From assembly GCA_004555735.1 (NCBI GenBank), contig SFHH01000068.1:1-9887 (forward strand): a stretch of DNA of 9,887 nucleotides, read 5' to 3'. The notes beneath the pieces were generated by a model. It did not search any database. It saw only the letters and a program-made list of their open reading frames with translations, and had not been told where the DNA came from. The position numbers and the translations under genes are program-made. The number at the start of each line of letters is the position of its first letter. Positions within the stretch are counted from its first letter, which is position 1. Of the stretch, positions 6,630 to 9,887 are shown piece by piece. Source of the stretch: Acidaminococcus fermentans (lineage in GTDB: Bacteria; Bacillota_C; Negativicutes; Acidaminococcales; Acidaminococcaceae).

Positions 6630-6679
6630 TCAGGTACAACCGTAGGGGGCGCAGGCCCGGCGCCCCGCTGTGGTCAGGT
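6626..6679. repeat. GC-rich hairpin flanked by 10-base direct repeats (REP/MITE-like)
   Basis: GTGGTCAGGT occurs at 6626-6635 and again at 6670-6679. Between them GGGGCGC (6646-6652) and GCGCCCC (6660-6666) form a perfect 7-base-pair stem with a 7-base loop. Neither strand has a U-run after the stem, so this is not a standard intrinsic terminator. The form suggests a dispersed repetitive extragenic palindrome or a degenerate miniature element; this is inference, because copies elsewhere in the genome cannot be seen. Confidence 0.55.
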
Positions 6680-6720
6680 GGTTTTGGCATCAGAAATCCC
6701 ACCTGGTCAGCCCGCCGCTC

Positions 6721-6750
6721 TTTACTCCCTGCCCATGCATCTGTTATGAT
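6721..6750 (+). promoter_or_regulatory. Promoter of the porin-like gene
   Basis: TTTACT at 6721-6726 (4 of 6 matches to TTGACA) is followed after 18 bases by TATGAT at 6745-6750. A TGT directly precedes the latter, making an extended -10 element (TGTTATGAT). Transcription would start near 6757, leaving a leader of about 24 bases before the ATG at 6781. This supports the 6781 start over longer open-frame options. An AAGG at 6769-6772 serves as a modest ribosome binding site. Confidence 0.6.
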
Positions 6751-6780
6751 AAAAGAAACAGCAGAAAGAAGGTGCCTGTC

Positions 6781-7914
6781 ATGGCTTTCCCGTTCTGGCT
6801 TGCTTTCGTATTTTTTCTGGCTCTCCCGGTTTCTCTGGGCGAAGGGGCCCCGGTGGACCCTTCCCAGGCCGATCCTCCGGAAAAACAGGAACAGCGGAAC
6901 ACCCCCTGGCTGGAACTCCACGGGGACTACCGGTATCTCTACGGCAAGGGCCGGTTTGCCGCCCGGACCCCCGCCAACCTGAAAAAAAGCCGCTGGCCCC
7001 GGACGGATCAGGATGTGTTCCTGCTCCAGCGGCGGCTGCGGCTGTTCCCGGTGGTCCATACCAGCCAGGATACCCAGTTGAAATTCATGATCGAAGACAA
7101 ACGGAACGACAAGGACCACACCCAGGACCACCATCCCACCCTGTCCCGGGCCTATCTCCAGCACGAAAACCGCCACACCAAATGGGAACTGGGCCGGTTC
7201 AACCTGTATCTCATGGACGGGAATGTTATCGACAAACGGGTGGACGGGATCCGTACCAGCTTTGGGAAGAATACGGATCCAGGCGGCCGGATCACCCTGT
7301 TTGCCGGCCAGACCACCGGAAACGACAACCTGCATCGGAAGACCGGCTGGTTTGCCCTGGAAGAAAAGCAGCTGGGAAAGCTGAACCTCCGGTCCGCCTT
7401 CCTGGATTTCCGGACCCGCCAGTCCCTGCCTGCCAGCCTGCCGGCCCTCCAGCAGCCGGGACTGGAACCAGGGGCCAGTGGCACCGGGTTCGACCGGCAG
7501 CAGATCTGGACCACCCGGCTGGAATACCAGCCCCGGGACCGGTGGCTGTTCGACCTGGAACTGCTGGGGTCCAAAGGCTCCCAGGGCCGGGACGGATACC
7601 GGGAGCGGAAAACCGGCTTTGTGGCCGCCGTAACCTACGGGGAACTGGATGAGCGGAAGGGCGGCACCTGGGAAACCTGGCTCCGGTATTACGACCAGCC
7701 CCAGTCCAGCATCCTCTACCACACCATGGACGGGGATACGGGATTCTTCCAGCGCCAGGGGTTCCGGGGCTGGGGCGCCCGGATGGACTATGTGGTATTT
7801 CCCGGACTGGTCTGGGCCATAGAAGGATTCCGGCTCCAGAACAGAAAAACAGGACCCTTCACCCGGGATTTCCGGGAGTGGGTCCTGGGGACCAGCGTAA
7901 CGGCGTATTTTTAA
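6781..7914 (+). CDS. Porin-like outer-membrane beta-barrel protein
   Basis: This 377-residue exported protein is predicted to form an outer-membrane beta-barrel. Residues 1-20 form a hydrophobic signal peptide (MAFPFWLAFVFFLALPVSLG) with likely cleavage near 20-23, though its n-region lacks the usual Lys/Arg. The mature part begins with a Pro/Glu/Gln-rich linker, then LELHGDYRYLYGKGRF (45-60), a porin-like first strand. Alternating polar/aromatic strands follow, for example WELGRFNLYLMDG, ITLFAGQTTG, WETWLRYYDQ and GWGARMDYVVF. The protein ends TSVTAYF; a terminal Phe after alternating residues is the classical BAM recognition signal. No SLH domain is present. Residues 108-119 are a charged His/Asp cluster (RNDKDHTQDHHP), probably a loop. 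Transported substrate is unknown. The open frame extends upstream to a GTG at 6670, but the promoter position argues for 6781. Confidence 0.7.
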   Translation: MAFPFWLAFVFFLALPVSLGEGAPVDPSQADPPEKQEQRNTPWLELHGDYRYLYGKGRFAARTPANLKKSRWPRTDQDVFLLQRRLRLFPVVHTSQDTQLKFMIEDKRNDKDHTQDHHPTLSRAYLQHENRHTKWELGRFNLYLMDGNVIDKRVDGIRTSFGKNTDPGGRITLFAGQTTGNDNLHRKTGWFALEEKQLGKLNLRSAFLDFRTRQSLPASLPALQQPGLEPGASGTGFDRQQIWTTRLEYQPRDRWLFDLELLGSKGSQGRDGYRERKTGFVAAVTYGELDERKGGTWETWLRYYDQPQSSILYHTMDGDTGFFQRQGFRGWGARMDYVVFPGLVWAIEGFRLQNRKTGPFTRDFREWVLGTSVTAYF

Positions 7915-8426
7915 CCAAACCCTTCTTTGAGCCCCGCATAGTTCTCATAGCTGTCCCGCAGCATATGGATCACGTGGGCAGGGTCTTTTTGCAGCCAGTC
8001 CTGCCGCTTTTCCGGCATGATGGTGAACCAGGCCGGAGCTCTCAGGAGATTGTTCAGGGATCTGTACAACTGCTGTTCGGGGATTTTCTTCAGTTTCCCG
8101 GTCTCTGGCTGTACCTCATAGCCCTGGTCCCTGCCCTCTCCTTCGGCATTGACCAGGATTTCCAGCTGCCCGTTCCAGTCCATATCCAGCACGGCGATGT
8201 TCACCAGACCGTCCCATTGGGGGACCCGGTCCCACTGGTCCCGGTTGGCCAGAAGGATCTGGAGCTGGTACCGAAGAGCACCGGGGGCCAGGGGCCGGGG
8301 TTCGGAGACACCGCCGGGCCACTCATGTCTGTGGGGAAGGTCCCGTTCACAGGCCAGAGCCGGAGCTGCTCCCAACAACAGAACGAGCAGTCCCCAGGCG
8401 GCACGTTTTTTAATGGATCCATCCAT
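7911..8426 (-). CDS. Small secreted protein of unknown function with a DxDxNG loop
   Basis: I do not recognise a family for this 171-residue protein. It has a clear signal peptide: basic MDGSIKKR, a hydrophobic core to about residue 22 and an ALA site before Cys26. A lipoprotein is possible, but the lipobox is weak (Ala-Leu-Ala-Cys). The segment VNIAVLDMDWNGQLEILV (75-92) resembles an FG-GAP/VCBS-type strand-loop-strand with a calcium-loop pattern (D81, D83, N85, E89). The remainder is Trp/Gln/Arg-rich and probably helical towards the C-terminus. A strong Shine-Dalgarno (GGAGG, 7 bases before the ATG) supports the start. It is the last gene of a three-gene minus-strand set, 27 bases after the beta-helix gene. 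Its TAA interlocks with the TAA of the facing porin-like gene. Confidence 0.75.
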   Translation of the reverse strand: MDGSIKKRAAWGLLVLLLGAAPALACERDLPHRHEWPGGVSEPRPLAPGALRYQLQILLANRDQWDRVPQWDGLVNIAVLDMDWNGQLEILVNAEGEGRDQGYEVQPETGKLKKIPEQQLYRSLNNLLRAPAWFTIMPEKRQDWLQKDPAHVIHMLRDSYENYAGLKEGFG

Positions 8427-8453
8427 TGTTCCCCCTCCCTTCTTCGGCTCTCT

Positions 8454-9254
8454 TTACCTTTCAACCATCTGGCTCACGGTTCCTCCTGCCAGGTCCATAT
8501 CATTGATCCTTCCCTGGACATTCTTGAAGGTACAGTCGGTCAGTTCCACCCGGGACTGGCCCACGGCGAAAAGGGGGAGATTGGTGCTGGTGTCTTTGAA
8601 CAGGGTCCGGATGATTTTCATATCCCTGCACTCGATGGCATTGATCAGGCCATAGGTGCAGCTGCGGATCACACTGTCCCGGAGGGTAACGCTTTCGCAG
8701 CCCAGGGCTTCGTACCCATAGGTCCCGCACCCGTACAGGTCCAGATTTTCCAGCCCTGCGTCCTGCACCAGATCCAGTTTCAGTACGGCTCCGCTGCAGC
8801 GGCCAGCCTGCAGGGAATGGCCGACCCGGAGATGGGCCAGCCGGAAGTTCTGACAGTTCCGGAAATGCAGCACCGGAGTATAGGGATCCTCTGTTACGAT
8901 TTCTGCCGTGATCTGCTCCGTATCCTGGCCCCGGATGGTGAGATCCTGGAATCCGGCCAGCTCCAGGTCCTCATAGGCCATATACAGGCCTGGAGGGCTC
9001 ATGGGATTCCAGGGGAATCTGTGGATCACCTGGTCCGCAGCGGTGCTGGCCAGCCAGGTGGACAGGTTATAGCGGCCCGGTGCCAGGATGACTTCCGTAT
9101 GGTCATCCAGGGCCTCCATCATTTCCTTGACATTGTGGACCAGGACGGTTTTCCGGGGAGCAGCAAAACCCCCGGCTGTCAGCCCCAGAACCAGGACCAG
9201 ACACAGCAGCAGAGCCCGTATCAGGTCCGTCCATAATTTACCGATCCGTTTCAT
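8454..9254 (-). CDS. Secreted right-handed parallel beta-helix protein
   Basis: The 266-residue product has a signal peptide (basic MKRIGK, hydrophobic core about 11-29, cleavage near GGFAA-PRK at 30-35). It then has successive beta-helix coils: VEILAPGRYNLS-like entry near 54-66, DLTIRGQ (104-110), VLHFRNCQNFRLAHLRV (128-144), LENLDLYGCGTYGYEALGC (168-186), VTLRDSVIRSCTYGLINAI (189-207), MKIIRTLFKD (212-221) and VELTDCTFKN (236-245). This pattern matches right-handed beta-helix folds found in polysaccharide lyases, pectinases and adhesins. I see no catalytic signature that would fix an activity. The ATG at 9254 shares a base with the upstream TGA (TGATG) and has GGGAGGTGA six bases away. An in-frame TTG one codon earlier is less likely. 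Cell-surface or periplasmic location is inferred. Confidence 0.8.
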   Translation of the reverse strand: MKRIGKLWTDLIRALLLCLVLVLGLTAGGFAAPRKTVLVHNVKEMMEALDDHTEVILAPGRYNLSTWLASTAADQVIHRFPWNPMSPPGLYMAYEDLELAGFQDLTIRGQDTEQITAEIVTEDPYTPVLHFRNCQNFRLAHLRVGHSLQAGRCSGAVLKLDLVQDAGLENLDLYGCGTYGYEALGCESVTLRDSVIRSCTYGLINAIECRDMKIIRTLFKDTSTNLPLFAVGQSRVELTDCTFKNVQGRINDMDLAGGTVSQMVER

Positions 9255-9887
9255 CAACTGTCACCTCCCTGTTCCTCCCGCACCACCAGGCTGCCGTCTT
9301 CTCCGCTGAGCTGGAGGATCTTTCGATGATACCCCTTCCGGTCGTAATAGGACAGGCCGGTGGCCCGGGCCGTCCCTTCCAGATGTATGGGATAATTGTA
9401 CCGGCTGCCCGGTTCCAGATTTCCCAACGGTTCATCCGTTTCCACCTGCCAGGTCACCTGACCGCTGTCACTGACCTCCGCCACCTGGAGGGTGAGCAGG
9501 TGCACATCCTCCAATCTCTCTCTGGGAGTCACCGCCAGCATGGGTTCGCCAAACTCGCTGTCCTGGGTCAGGGACAGCTCCACACTCCCTTTGCCCCGGC
9601 GGGCCAGGGACTGCCAGGACAGTTTTTCCACCTTGCCCATCAGGTTTGCCTGCAGTTGCTGGAACTGCCCCGGTGTCATGGGCTGTTTCTCCGACAGGGC
9701 CCTGTCCGGGACGCCAAGGGTGTTCCAGTACACCTCCACTTTTTCCACAGCTGGATCCCAGTGGGTGAAGTAATAGTTTTCACACACCAGATTCCCATCT
9801 CCATCCAGATGATACTCCCCCAGTATGGCAAGGCCCACACCCCCGGACCCCTGGTTCAGGAACCGTCCCTTTCCCAGAGGATACCAG
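9254..9887 (-). CDS. Protein of unknown function, start beyond the window (C-terminal 210 residues)
   Basis: The frame is open to the right edge of the window, so the N-terminus is missing; a GTG at 9838 is a formal start, but the codons before it read as ordinary protein (WYPLGKGRFLNQGSGG). I recognise no family. An early Asp loop, YHLDGDGNLVCENYY, carries a calcium-like D-x-D-x-N pattern. A glutamine-rich helix then appears (MTPGQFQQLQANLMGKVEKL), and the C-terminal half is a series of short amphipathic strands (VELSLTQDSE, VHLLTLQVAEV, VTWQVETDE, YNYPIHLEG) suggesting a beta-sandwich. It ends one base into the beta-helix gene and is presumably co-transcribed with it. Export is likely from the company it keeps, but the signal peptide would lie outside the window. 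Confidence 0.7.
   Translation of the reverse strand, partial: WYPLGKGRFLNQGSGGVGLAILGEYHLDGDGNLVCENYYFTHWDPAVEKVEVYWNTLGVPDRALSEKQPMTPGQFQQLQANLMGKVEKLSWQSLARRGKGSVELSLTQDSEFGEPMLAVTPRERLEDVHLLTLQVAEVSDSGQVTWQVETDEPLGNLEPGSRYNYPIHLEGTARATGLSYYDRKGYHRKILQLSGEDGSLVVREEQGGDS
9261..9269 (-). promoter_or_regulatory. Strong ribosome binding site of the beta-helix gene
   Basis: The minus strand reads GGGAGGTGA, near-perfect complementarity to the 16S rRNA tail, ending 6 bases before the ATG at 9254. It lies inside the preceding coding region, so the two genes are expressed together, and it supports ATG over the adjacent TTG as the start. Confidence 0.7.

Noticed and set aside
6646..6666. Hairpin as an intrinsic terminator
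   Set aside because: Neither strand has a T-run after the stem, and it lies between two divergent promoters, where no transcript needs terminating.
6622..7722. Minus-strand open frame of 366 codons opposite the porin-like gene
   Set aside because: The plus-strand gene has a promoter, ribosome binding site, signal peptide and C-terminal Phe signature. The antisense product is Pro/Gly/Val-rich low-complexity sequence without such support.
7878..9236. Plus-strand open frame of 452 codons spanning the secreted cassette
   Set aside because: It is the longest frame in this part, but it covers two minus-strand genes that each have a strong Shine-Dalgarno, a signal peptide and coupled junctions. 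The plus-strand product shows no recognisable domain and is Gln/His/Pro/Gly-rich.

Overview
The window looks like the chromosome of a diderm Firmicute (class Negativicutes; an Acidaminococcus-like member is my best guess, from gene content and a GC-rich composition judged by eye). Two observations support this. The left two thirds carries a typical Firmicutes operon (Asp23 - AmaP - DUF2273 - nusB - xseA - xseB - ispA - dxs). The right third carries a secreted beta-barrel protein ending in Tyr-Phe, which implies an outer membrane. No rRNA, tRNA, CRISPR array or insertion sequence was recognised.

Positions 1-6575 (minus strand, transcribed right to left): nine tightly packed genes. A textbook extended -10 promoter at 6567-6575 precedes an Asp23/Gls24 protein. 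Then come its membrane anchor AmaP, a small DUF2273 membrane protein, the antitermination factor NusB, a TsaD/Kae1-like paralogue, both exonuclease VII subunits (xseA, xseB), farnesyl diphosphate synthase (ispA) and DXP synthase (dxs). Most junctions overlap by 1-11 bases and the longest gap is 24 bases, so a single transcript is likely. IspA and Dxs act in isoprenoid supply: Dxs makes the first MEP-pathway intermediate and IspA condenses the pathway's products. dxs carries an in-frame TAG exactly where the family has the tyrosine of its Arg-Tyr-Pro-Arg-Gly motif, with the family sequence resuming after it.

Positions 6576-6780: a divergent intergenic region. It holds a short tandem repeat, a GC-rich hairpin flanked by 10-base direct repeats, and a promoter-like sequence for the plus-strand gene.

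Positions 6781-7914 (plus strand): a porin-like outer-membrane beta-barrel protein. Its stop codon is interlocked with that of the facing gene in one TTAA.

Positions 7911-9887 (minus strand): three coupled genes. They encode a small secreted protein with a calcium-loop-like motif, a secreted right-handed beta-helix protein, and a protein of unknown function whose start lies beyond the window. I could assign no biochemical role to this trio; it is the least characterised part of the window.
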